Assembly: GCF_037914945.1 (NCBI RefSeq)
Contig: NZ_CP149787.1
Location: 1,178,001 to 1,242,000, forward strand
DNA from: Haloterrigena sp. KLK7
GTDB lineage: Archaea > Halobacteriota > Halobacteria > Halobacteriales > Natrialbaceae
Reading direction: 5' to 3'
DNA length: 64,000 nucleotides
The stretch's first letter is position 1. Each line of letters starts with the position of its first letter. Shown here piece by piece: positions 17,226 through 25,306 of the stretch. The notes beneath the pieces are model-generated. The model was not told the DNA's origin. It worked only from the letters and a program-made list of their open reading frames with translations, and made no database searches. Made by a program: the position numbers and the translations under genes.

Positions 17226-18301
17226 TGGCGGTCGGCACCGAGACCGGCGCCGACGCGAACGCCGAGACCGTCACCGCGACGGTCATCGGCGGCTCGGGCT
17301 TCACGGGCGGCGAGCTCCTTCGCCTGCTCGCGGGCCACCCGAACTTCGAGCTCACGGAGGTCACCAGCCGCTCGAAGGCCGGCAAGAGCGTCGGCTCCGT
17401 CCACCCGCCGCTTCGCGGCACGGACCTGCGCTTTACCGAACCCGAGGACCTCGAGTCGGTCGACGTCCTGTTCGCGGCGACGCCCCACGGCGTCTCGATG
17501 GGACAGATCGACGAGTTCTTCGAGATCGCCGACACCGTCGTCGACCTCTCGGCCGACTTCCGCCTCGAGAGCGAGGACCAGTACGACGAGTGGTACGACG
17601 GCCACGAGGCCCCCGAGTACTTAGAGAAGGCCGAGTACGCGCTCCCGGAGATCAACCGCGAGAACCTCAAAGGCGCGGGCCTGATCGCCGGCGGCGGCTG
17701 TAACGCCACTGCCACCATTCTGGGACTGTATCCGCTGTTCGAACACGACATCCTCGAGGGCGGCGAGCAGATCGTCGTCGACGTCAAGGTCGGCTCCTCC
17801 GAGGGTGGCGCCGGCGGCGGCGAGGCTTCCTCGCACCCCGAGCGCTCGGGCGTCGTCCGTCCCTACGCGCCGACGGGCCACCGTCACGAGGCCGAGATCG
17901 AGCAGTTCCTCGACACGAGCGTGTCGTTCACCTGCCACGCCGTGGACATGATCCGCGGCGCCAGCGCGACGAACCACGTCTTCCCGTCGGGGCCCGTCTC
18001 GAAGGGCGACCTCTGGCAGGCCTACCGCGCGTGTTACGAGGACGAGCCGTTCGTCCGGATGGCCGCCGGCGGCTCCGGCGTCTATCGGTATCCGGAACCG
18101 AAATCGGTCGCGGGGACGAACCTCGCCGAGGTCGGCTTCGAACTCGACCCCTCGAACAAGCGCGTCGTCGTCTTCTCGGCGATCGACAACATGATGAAGG
18201 GATCCGCGGGCCAGGCGGTCCACGCGGCCAACATCGCGCTCGGTCTCGAGGAGACGGCCGGACTCGAGTTTGCGGGGATGCACCCCGTGGGGGCACCCTG
18301 A
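17225..18301 (+). CDS. argC: LysW-gamma-glutamyl-phosphate reductase (ArgC/LysY)
   Basis: This 358-residue NADPH-dependent semialdehyde dehydrogenase reduces the carrier-bound glutamyl phosphate to the semialdehyde. The Rossmann loop GGSGFTGGELLRLL begins near residue 22, and the catalytic cysteine is C159 in GGGCNATA. The loop SSEGGAGGGEASSHPERSG is typical of the LysY branch. An N-terminal extension of about 15 residues precedes the domain. It is third in the operon, with the ATG overlapping the previous stop by one base. Confidence 0.95.
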   Translation: MAVGTETGADANAETVTATVIGGSGFTGGELLRLLAGHPNFELTEVTSRSKAGKSVGSVHPPLRGTDLRFTEPEDLESVDVLFAATPHGVSMGQIDEFFEIADTVVDLSADFRLESEDQYDEWYDGHEAPEYLEKAEYALPEINRENLKGAGLIAGGGCNATATILGLYPLFEHDILEGGEQIVVDVKVGSSEGGAGGGEASSHPERSGVVRPYAPTGHRHEAEIEQFLDTSVSFTCHAVDMIRGASATNHVFPSGPVSKGDLWQAYRACYEDEPFVRMAAGGSGVYRYPEPKSVAGTNLAEVGFELDPSNKRVVVFSAIDNMMKGSAGQAVHAANIALGLEETAGLEFAGMHPVGAP

Positions 18302-18302
18302 A

Positions 18303-19160
18303 ATGACTGTAGTCGTCAAGATCGGCGGCGCTCGCGCCGTCGATCCCGAGGGTGCGCTCGCCGACGTCGCGAGTCTCGTCGAGGACGGCGAGGACGTCGT
18401 CCTCACGCACGGCGGCTCGACCGCCGTCGACGAGACCCTCGAGGAACTCGGCGAGGAACCGACCTACGTCGAGACGCCCGGCGGCGTCGTCGGCCGGTTT
18501 ACCGACGAGCGCACCATGGACGTCTTCAAGATGGTCATGCCCGGCAAGCTCAACACCGATCTGGTCGAGAGCCTGCACAACGAGGGCGTCGACGCCGTCG
18601 GCCTCTCCGGCACGGACGGCAAACTGCTGGAGGGCAAGCGCAAGTCCGCCGTCCGCGTCAAGGAAGACGGCAAGAAGAAGATCAAGCGCGGCGACCACTC
18701 GGGCAAGATCGAGTCGGTCAACGCCGACCTGCTCGAGACGACCCTCGAGGGCGGCTACACGCCCGTCGTCTCCGTTCCCATGCTGGGCAAGGAGAAGTCC
18801 GGCGGGTACACCGCCGTCAACGCCGACGCCGACCGCGCCGCGGCCGCGATTGCGGGCGCGCTCGAGGCCGACCTCGTCGTGCTGACCGACGTCTCGGGGA
18901 TCTACGAGGACCCCGACGACGAGTCCACCAAGATCGACTCGGCGTCGACGCCCGCGGAGTTCGAGAACGTCAAGGACGCCGCGGAAGGGTTCATGACGAA
19001 GAAAGTCATGGCCGCCGAAGAAGCGCTCGAGGGCGGCGCTGCGTCGGTGATCGTCGCGACCGCCAACGCCGACGAACCGATCACGAGCGCGCTCGCGGGC
19101 GAGGGGACGACCCTCGAGCCCGGCGTCTTGGATACTGAAACGGAGGAAGCAACGCAATGA
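18303..19160 (+). CDS. argB: LysW-glutamate kinase (ArgB/LysZ)
   Basis: This 285-residue amino-acid kinase phosphorylates the side-chain carboxyl of carrier-bound glutamate. The ATP site begins VVVKIGGARAV, the second glycine block is THGGST near residue 40, and the carrier/substrate region contains a basic stretch KRKSAVRVKEDGKKKIKRGD that suits binding to the acidic ArgW. It overlaps argD by 4 bases (ATGA). Although it acts before ArgC in the pathway, it lies after argC in the gene order. Confidence 0.95.
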   Translation: MTVVVKIGGARAVDPEGALADVASLVEDGEDVVLTHGGSTAVDETLEELGEEPTYVETPGGVVGRFTDERTMDVFKMVMPGKLNTDLVESLHNEGVDAVGLSGTDGKLLEGKRKSAVRVKEDGKKKIKRGDHSGKIESVNADLLETTLEGGYTPVVSVPMLGKEKSGGYTAVNADADRAAAAIAGALEADLVVLTDVSGIYEDPDDESTKIDSASTPAEFENVKDAAEGFMTKKVMAAEEALEGGAASVIVATANADEPITSALAGEGTTLEPGVLDTETEEATQ

Positions 19161-20311
19161 GTGACCTCGACTTCGTCTCCGGCGGCAAGCCGATCGGCAT
19201 CGAGCGCGGCGAGGGACCGTACCTCTACACCGCCGACGGCACGGAGTACGTCGACGCCGGCGCGAGCTTCGCGTGCACGCCGTTGGGCCACAGTCATCCC
19301 GCAGTCGTCGACGCGGTACAAGAGCAGGTCGGCGACCTGACGTTCGTCGACTCCTCCTATCCCGTTCAGGCCCGCGAGGACGCTTACGCGGCGTTCGTCG
19401 CGGCGGTTCCGGACGGCCTCGAGTCCGCCTGGTTCTGTAACTCCGGCACCGAGGCCAACGAGGCCGCCCTGAAGTTCGCCCGGTCGGCGACCGGCGAGTC
19501 GAAGATCGTCGCCGCGACCCGCTCGTTCCACGGGCGGACGATGGGCGCGCTCGCGGCGACCTGGAAGGACAAGTACAAGGAGCCCTACGAGCCGCTGGCC
19601 GGCGACGTGGAGTTCGTCCCCTACGGCGACGGCGAGGAGCTCGCCGACGCCGTCGACGACGAGACTGCGGCCGTCATCCTCGAGCCGATTCAGGGCGAGG
19701 GCGGGATCAACGTCCCGCCCGCGGGCTACCTCGAGACGGCTCGCGAACTCACCGACGAGGCCGGCGCGGCGCTCGTCCTCGACGAAGTCCAGACCGGCAT
19801 GGGACGGACGGGTTCGATGTGGGCCTGCCAGAACGCGGGCGTCACGCCCGATATCCTCACGACGGCGAAGGGGCTGGGTAACGGCCTGCCCGTCGGCGCG
19901 GTCGCAGTACGGGACTGGATCGCCGACGGCGCGGCCTCGCACAACGCCACGTTCAGCGGCGGCCCCGTCGTCGCCGCGGCGGTCCACGCGACCGTCTCGA
20001 CGCTGGTCGAGGAGGAGTGGCCCGCCCACGCCGCCGAGATGGGCGACTATCTCACGTCGGAACTCGAGTCCGCGCTGGGCGATTCGGTCCGCGAGGTCCG
20101 CGGCGAGGGGCTGCTCGTCGGTATCGAGTTGAAACGCGGCGCGAACCGCGTCGCCCGCGATCTGGCGATGAACCACCAGGTGCTGGCGCTGCCCGCGGGG
20201 CGGACCGTCCTGCGTCTGCTGCCGCCGCTCGTGATCGACGAGTCGGACGCGGATCGGCTCGTGAACGCACTGACCGCAGTCATCGCACCCGAAGCCGAGG
20301 CCGAATCATGA
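19157..20311 (+). CDS. argD: LysW-glutamate-semialdehyde aminotransferase (ArgD/LysJ)
   Basis: This 384-residue class III aminotransferase uses pyridoxal phosphate to turn the carrier-bound semialdehyde into carrier-bound ornithine. Motifs are NSGTEANEAALK near residue 95, the Asp pair region LVLDEVQTGMGRTG near 207, and the Schiff-base lysine K238 in TTAKGLGNGLP. Length is normal. It overlaps its neighbours on both sides by 4 bases, so the operon is tightly coupled. Confidence 0.95.
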   Translation: MSDLDFVSGGKPIGIERGEGPYLYTADGTEYVDAGASFACTPLGHSHPAVVDAVQEQVGDLTFVDSSYPVQAREDAYAAFVAAVPDGLESAWFCNSGTEANEAALKFARSATGESKIVAATRSFHGRTMGALAATWKDKYKEPYEPLAGDVEFVPYGDGEELADAVDDETAAVILEPIQGEGGINVPPAGYLETARELTDEAGAALVLDEVQTGMGRTGSMWACQNAGVTPDILTTAKGLGNGLPVGAVAVRDWIADGAASHNATFSGGPVVAAAVHATVSTLVEEEWPAHAAEMGDYLTSELESALGDSVREVRGEGLLVGIELKRGANRVARDLAMNHQVLALPAGRTVLRLLPPLVIDESDADRLVNALTAVIAPEAEAES

Positions 20312-21420
20312 GCGCGAGCATGTCCGAACCGGCCGACGTGTCGCTCGACGAAGCGCGGCAGCTGTTGATCGACCTCGTCTCGATTCCGTCGCCGACCGGC
20401 GAGGAACGGAAGGCCGCCGAACGGCTGGTGGCCTTCTTCGAACTCCACGATCGGGAGGCCTGGATCGACGAGGTCGGCAACGTTCGCGCGCCCGCGGACG
20501 ACTCGGTCCTGCTGACCTCGCACATCGACACCGTCCCCGGCGAGATTCCGGTCGAAGTGCAGGCGGCCGACGAGGCCGACGTCGAGGCCGACATCGCCGA
20601 AGAGACCGGCGAGGACGTGCTCTGGGGTCGCGGCAGCGTCGACGCTACCGGCCCGCTGGCCGCGATGGCCGTCGCCGCCGTCCGCACCGGCGTCTCCTTC
20701 GTCGGCGTCGTCGGCGAGGAGACGAACTCGCGAGGGGCCCGTCACCTCGTCGCCGACCGCGAGGAGCCCGACGCGGTCGTCAACGGCGAACCGAGCGGTG
20801 CGACGGGAATCACGCTGGGCTACCGCGGCTTCCTCGCGGGTACCTACGTCGCGACCAGCGAATCCGGCCACACCTCGCGTCCCGAACCCAACGCGATCCA
20901 GCACGCGACCGAGTGGTGGACGAGCGTCGAGGACGCCTTCGAGAACGACGAGTACCAGGCCGTCTTCGAGCGCGTGACCGCAAAGCCCGTCGACATGGAC
21001 GGCGGAATCAGCGAGGACGGCCTCTCAGTCGAGGCGACGCTGGACGTCCAGTTGCGGATCCCCCCGTCGCTGGACGCCGAATCGGTCCGCGAGACCGCCG
21101 AGGCCGAACTCGAGATCGGGACCGTCTCCTGGGACGAGCCGATCCCACCGGTGATGGAGAGCCCCCGAACCGAGGCCGCCCGCGCGTTCCGCGTCGCGAT
21201 CCGGGAGGAGAACGGCGATCCGCGGCTCCTGCGCAAGACCGGCACAAGCGACATGAACCTCTACGCCGGCGCGTGGGACTGTCCGATGGTCACCTACGGC
21301 CCCGGCAACTCGGAGCTCGACCACGCCCCCGACGAGCGGCTCTCGCTGTCGGAGTACGACCAGTCGGTGAAGGTCTTAGAGCGCGTCGCGACGACGCTCT
21401 CCGGAGGTGACGACGAATGA
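20308..21420 (+). CDS. argE: LysW-ornithine hydrolase (ArgE/LysK)
   Basis: This 370-residue M20-family zinc deacylase frees ornithine from the carrier. Metal-site landmarks are SHIDTVPG (H72, D74), D112 in GSVDATGP, and the catalytic Glu pair in VVGEETNSRG at 137-138. Two starts are possible, the ATG that overlaps the argD stop and another 12 bases later (MSEPADV). The first is chosen for coupling. It overlaps argF by 4 bases. Confidence 0.93.
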   Translation: MSASMSEPADVSLDEARQLLIDLVSIPSPTGEERKAAERLVAFFELHDREAWIDEVGNVRAPADDSVLLTSHIDTVPGEIPVEVQAADEADVEADIAEETGEDVLWGRGSVDATGPLAAMAVAAVRTGVSFVGVVGEETNSRGARHLVADREEPDAVVNGEPSGATGITLGYRGFLAGTYVATSESGHTSRPEPNAIQHATEWWTSVEDAFENDEYQAVFERVTAKPVDMDGGISEDGLSVEATLDVQLRIPPSLDAESVRETAEAELEIGTVSWDEPIPPVMESPRTEAARAFRVAIREENGDPRLLRKTGTSDMNLYAGAWDCPMVTYGPGNSELDHAPDERLSLSEYDQSVKVLERVATTLSGGDDE

Positions 21421-22331
21421 CGGACGAGCTGCGACACTTCCTCGACGTCGACGACGTCACGCCCGACGAACTGGACGCCGTCCTCGACCGCGCGGAAGAG
21501 TACAAACGCGCCCAGCACGCCGGCGAGGACCACGAGGACCTCGAGGGCCAGACGCTGGGCATGATCTTCCAGAAGCCGAGCACCCGGACCCGCGTCTCCT
21601 TCGAGACGGGGATGACCCAGCTCGGCGGCCACGCCGTCTTCCTCGGCGAGGACGACATCCAGCTGGGACGGGGCGAACCGCTGAAGGACACCTCGCGGAC
21701 GCTGTCGCGGTACGTCGACGCCGTGATGGCCCGCGTCTTCAAACACGAGAACATCGAGGTGTTCGCGGAGTACTCCTCCGTCCCGGTGGTCAACGGGCTC
21801 ACCGACGACGCCCACCCCTGCCAGACGCTCGCCGATCTGCTGACGATCCGCGAACAGGAGGGCGGCTTCGGGGACGTCTCGGCCGCCTGGATCGGCGACG
21901 GGAACAACGTCGCCCAGTCGTTCGCGCTCGGCGCCGCCCTGACCGATATGGACCTGACGGTCGCGACGCCCGAAGGCTACGGCATCGACGACGCGGTGCT
22001 CGAGCGCGCCCGCGACCTCGGCGGCGATCCGACGACCACGCACGATCCCGTCGAGGCCGCCACGGACGCTGACATCATCTACACGGACGTCTGGATCAGC
22101 ATGGGTCAGGAGGACGAACGCGACGTTCGGATGAACGACTTCGAGGGCTTCCAGATCTGTGCGGACCTCCTCGAGCACGCGTCCGACGCCTCGGTGATGC
22201 ACTGTCTGCCCGCCCACCGCGGCGAGGAGATCACCGACGACGTCATCGAGAGCGGCCGCTCGGTCGTCTTCGATCAGGCGGAAAACCGGCTCCACGCGCA
22301 GAAGGCGCTGCTGAGCTGGCTGCTCGAGTAG
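21417..22331 (+). CDS. argF: Ornithine carbamoyltransferase
   Basis: This 304-residue transcarbamoylase makes citrulline from ornithine and carbamoyl phosphate. The carbamoyl-phosphate loop is KPSTRTRVSFE (STRTR at residues 55-59), the second block is HPCQTLADLLT, and the ornithine loop is MHCLPAHRGEE. It is the last gene of the argWXCBDEF run. Haloarchaea may also use this activity in catabolism, but the setting here is biosynthetic. About 100 bp separate it from thrC. Confidence 0.96.
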   Translation: MTDELRHFLDVDDVTPDELDAVLDRAEEYKRAQHAGEDHEDLEGQTLGMIFQKPSTRTRVSFETGMTQLGGHAVFLGEDDIQLGRGEPLKDTSRTLSRYVDAVMARVFKHENIEVFAEYSSVPVVNGLTDDAHPCQTLADLLTIREQEGGFGDVSAAWIGDGNNVAQSFALGAALTDMDLTVATPEGYGIDDAVLERARDLGGDPTTTHDPVEAATDADIIYTDVWISMGQEDERDVRMNDFEGFQICADLLEHASDASVMHCLPAHRGEEITDDVIESGRSVVFDQAENRLHAQKALLSWLLE

Positions 22332-22433
22332 ACGCGCTCGCCTCCGTCGGTCTCGCTGCGCGCGACTCGACGCGACGATCCCGACCCGGCGAACCCACGT
22401 CCTTTTTCTCCCTCGCCTCCCTCTCGTCGGACA

Positions 22434-23693
22434 ATGAGTCTCAGCCTCTCCGCTGACCGGCCGGACGTCCCCGATGACGCCGACGACGGCGTCTGGCTCG
22501 AGTGTATCGACTGCGGCGAGACGTTCGCTCCCTTCGACGACGTCCGCTACACCTGCGACGCGTGCGACAGCCTCCTCGAAGTCCGCTACGTCGATCTCCC
22601 GACGTTCGACGACTTCGAGGGCGAGGGCGTCTGGCGCTACGCCGACGCCCTGCCCTTCGAGTCGGGCGTCTCGATACAGGAGGGCGCGACGCCGCTGTAC
22701 GAGGTTCCCCGTCTCGAGGACGACATCGGCGTCGAGACGCTGCGGATCAAACACGAGGGGATGAACCCCACCGGGTCGTTCAAGGACCGCGGCATGACCG
22801 TCGGCGTCAAGGTCGCGAGGGAACTCGGCGTCGGCCGCCTCGCCTGTGCGTCGACGGGGAACACGAGCGCCGCGCTCGCCGCCTACGGCTCCCGCGGCGG
22901 GATGGAGACGCTCGTGCTCCTCCCCGCAGGGAAGGTCGCGGCCGGAAAGATCGCCCAGGCCAGCCTCCACGGCGCCCGCATTCTCGAGGTCGACGGCAAC
23001 TTCGACGCCTGCCTGGACATCGTCCAGGAACTCGCCGCGGGCGGCGAGGCCTACCTGCTGAACTCCTTGAATCCGTTCCGGCTGGAGGGCCAGAAGACGA
23101 TCGGCCTCGAGATCCTCGAGGGCTTCCTCGCGGACTACGACACCGTGCCGGACCGAATCGTCCTGCCGGTCGGCAACGCCGGCAACACCTCGGCGCTGTA
23201 CAAGGCGTTCCGGGAACTCGTCCAGGCGGGCGCGCTCGAGGAAGAGGACGTGCCGAAACTGACCGGTGTGCAGGCCGAGGGCGCGGCGCCGATGGTCGAG
23301 GCCATCGAGAACGGCGCGGACGAGGTCCGGCGCTGGGAGGACGTCGAGACGCGCGCGACCGCGATCCGGATCGGCAATCCCGTCAACGCGCCGAAGGCCC
23401 TGCCCGGCATCCGCGAGACGGGCGGCACCGCCGTCGCGGTCTCCGACGAGGAGATCACCGAGGCCCAGCGCGATCTGGCGGGCGAGGGGATCGGCGTCGA
23501 ACCCGCCTCCGCCGCCTCCGTCGCCGGCCTCCGAAAGCTCCGCGCGGAGGGGATCGTCGGCGACGACGAGCGCGTCGCCTGCCTGACGACTGGCCACCTG
23601 CTCAAGGACCCCGACGCCGCTGCCGCGGCGGGGAGCGATCCCGAACCCGTGCCAGCCGACACGGAGGGAGTGCTCGAGCACCTCCAGGACTGA
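22434..23693 (+). CDS. thrC: Threonine synthase
   Basis: This 419-residue pyridoxal phosphate enzyme converts O-phosphohomoserine to threonine. An N-terminal zinc-ribbon-like segment carries C24, C27, C41 and C44, as in many archaeal threonine synthases. The PLP lysine is K117 in NPTGSFKDRG, and the phosphate-binding glycine loop is LPVGNAGNTSA. The last 20 residues are a variable tail. It probably has its own promoter in the 100-bp gap after argF. Confidence 0.94.
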   Translation: MSLSLSADRPDVPDDADDGVWLECIDCGETFAPFDDVRYTCDACDSLLEVRYVDLPTFDDFEGEGVWRYADALPFESGVSIQEGATPLYEVPRLEDDIGVETLRIKHEGMNPTGSFKDRGMTVGVKVARELGVGRLACASTGNTSAALAAYGSRGGMETLVLLPAGKVAAGKIAQASLHGARILEVDGNFDACLDIVQELAAGGEAYLLNSLNPFRLEGQKTIGLEILEGFLADYDTVPDRIVLPVGNAGNTSALYKAFRELVQAGALEEEDVPKLTGVQAEGAAPMVEAIENGADEVRRWEDVETRATAIRIGNPVNAPKALPGIRETGGTAVAVSDEEITEAQRDLAGEGIGVEPASAASVAGLRKLRAEGIVGDDERVACLTTGHLLKDPDAAAAAGSDPEPVPADTEGVLEHLQD

Positions 23694-23795
23694 GGGTCTG
23701 ACGCGCGTCGGTCGAACGCACGACCGGCGTCGGACGCGTCTGACGGCCGACTGACTGGTATTTTTCCGCGCCGGGATCGAACCGAACGGCGACCC

Positions 23796-24152
23796 ATGTC
23801 CGCCGACCGCCAGGGTGACGAACCCGCGTCCGCTCCCAACGTCGCGAGCCCGGACCGATCCCCGCGACCGACGTCTCGGTCCGACGAACCACACCTCGAG
23901 GCAGTTCGCGTCTCGGTTATCGGCGACGCGAGCGACCGGGGACGATCCGTCCCGCTCGCCGCTCGAATCGAACGCACGCGACTCGAACTGCGGATCGCAG
24001 CCCTCGAGGACGCGCTCGAGACGAGCGAGCGTCGCCGGCAAGCGGTGATCGATCGATACGAGCGCCTCCTCGAAGATCGAACGGCGCCCGACGAGACGTC
24101 CCCGTCTGACGGACGGTTGGACTCCCTATTGGCGCGATTGCGCGAATTGTAG
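23796..24152 (+). CDS. Small hypothetical protein with C-terminal helix pair
   Basis: This 118-residue protein is unrecognised. The first 55 residues are Pro/Ser/Asp-rich and probably disordered. Residues 55-95 form a helical, coiled-coil-like segment (AARIERTRLELRIAALEDAL), and a last short helix RLDSLLARLREL ends the protein. No catalytic residues or membrane segments are visible. A TATA-like GTATTTTT lies about 35 bp before the ATG. It stands between thrC and the TFB gene without clear functional linkage. Confidence 0.5.
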   Translation: MSADRQGDEPASAPNVASPDRSPRPTSRSDEPHLEAVRVSVIGDASDRGRSVPLAARIERTRLELRIAALEDALETSERRRQAVIDRYERLLEDRTAPDETSPSDGRLDSLLARLREL

Positions 24153-24257
24153 CGGCTATCGCGTCGACCGACCCTCGAGTCGGTCAGCCGAACACGAGTC
24201 GAGAACGCTCTGGCCAGCGTGAGCGACGAGCGATTAATTACCTTCGAAATTCCAGTA

Positions 24258-24305
24258 TTTTAAATACCATGGGGATACTAATCAATACTGTATCAGGTAA
24301 TTACC
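24258..24305 (+). promoter_or_regulatory. TFB promoter with a palindrome next to the start codon
   Basis: The TATA box TTTTAAATA (24258-24266) is followed by a perfect 10-bp palindrome, GGTAATTACC (24296-24305), ending one base before the ATG. A matching half, TAATTACC, lies upstream of the TATA box at 24235-24242. The arrangement could bind a regulator on both sides of the promoter. Confidence 0.45.
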
Positions 24306-24306
24306 A

Positions 24307-25206
24307 ATGGTGGATGTTGACTCAGCTCCCGTCTGTCCCGAATGTGATGGGAGATTGCGGACCCGAGGTACCGAAACGATCTGTGAGGAGTGCGGTCTCG
24401 TCTCTTCCGAGGATGCGATCGATCGCGGCCCCGAATGGCGCTCGTTCGACGACGACGAGACCGATCGTCGGCGAACGGGAGCCCCGTTAACCCGCTCGCG
24501 GCACGATCGCGGCCTCTCGACGAAGATCGGCTACGGCTCCGGTTCGGGCGGGGAGTACAGCTCCCGGCTGACCGGACGGAAGCGACGCCAGATCGCCCGA
24601 CTGCGTCGCGAGCACAACCGAGCGCGGATCTCCTCGAAAGCCGACCGGAATCAGGTCTACGGCTTCACCGAGATACGCCGGATCAACACCCATCTCTCGC
24701 TGCCGGAATCGGCCAGAGAACAGGCGTGTGCGCTCTTCAATTCGGCCCAGTCCGAGGGGCTCCTTCAGGGCCGGTCGCTCGAGGGGTTCGCCGCCGCTGC
24801 GGTCTACGCGACCTGCCGAACGCGATCGAACGCCCGGACGATCGACGAGATTGTCGACGTCGCCCGCGCCGACGAAGACGAACTCACGGTCGCCTACGAC
24901 GCGCTCAATCGCGAACTCGGTCTCCCGACGGGGCCGATCGATCCGGCCCAGTACCTGCCGCGGTACGCCTCGAAACTCGACCTCGAGACGGCGATCGAGA
25001 ACCGAGCACGGGAGTACGTCGCCACGCTCCTCGACGAAGGACTGATCGGCGGCCGCAACCCGAGCGGGGTCGCCGCGGCGTGTCTCTACAAGGCCGCCGG
25101 CGAACGCACGGAGTGGCCGACGATCACGCAAGCCGACGCGGCCGCCGTCGCCGACGTCGCGCCAGTGACGATTCGCTCGACCGTGGTGGACCTCAGAGAA
25201 CTCTGA
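24307..25206 (+). CDS. tfb: Transcription initiation factor TFB (divergent paralogue)
   Basis: This 299-residue TFIIB-type factor recruits RNA polymerase to TBP-bound promoters. The zinc ribbon uses C10, C13, C26 and C29. The B-finger region follows (GPEWRSFDDDE), then two cyclin-like repeats (about 110-190 and 205-299). The recognition helix of the second repeat reads APVTIRSTVVDL. Haloarchaea carry several TFB paralogues tuned to different gene sets, and the weakly conserved linker and Arg-rich segment TGRKRRQIARLRREHNRAR suggest a specialised copy. It is separate from its neighbours and has a distinctive AT-rich promoter. Confidence 0.92.
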   Translation: MVDVDSAPVCPECDGRLRTRGTETICEECGLVSSEDAIDRGPEWRSFDDDETDRRRTGAPLTRSRHDRGLSTKIGYGSGSGGEYSSRLTGRKRRQIARLRREHNRARISSKADRNQVYGFTEIRRINTHLSLPESAREQACALFNSAQSEGLLQGRSLEGFAAAAVYATCRTRSNARTIDEIVDVARADEDELTVAYDALNRELGLPTGPIDPAQYLPRYASKLDLETAIENRAREYVATLLDEGLIGGRNPSGVAAACLYKAAGERTEWPTITQADAAAVADVAPVTIRSTVVDLREL

Positions 25207-25306
25207 GGCGCTGGTCGACGGCGTCGATGGAACGGTCTCGAGTCGAGAGAGCTCTACCGTCTCGAGAACAATTCGCTGAACGGACTTGCAGACGGAACGT
25301 TGACGA

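Noticed and set aside
16180-21420. Assignment of the LysW-type genes to lysine synthesis
   Set aside because: They are colinear and overlapping with argF and sit beside argG and argH, so arginine synthesis is the better reading. A dual role cannot be excluded.
21294-24041. A 915-codon open frame antisense to argF and thrC
   Set aside because: It spans two unrelated, well-identified genes and contains no recognisable domain, so it is a composition artefact.
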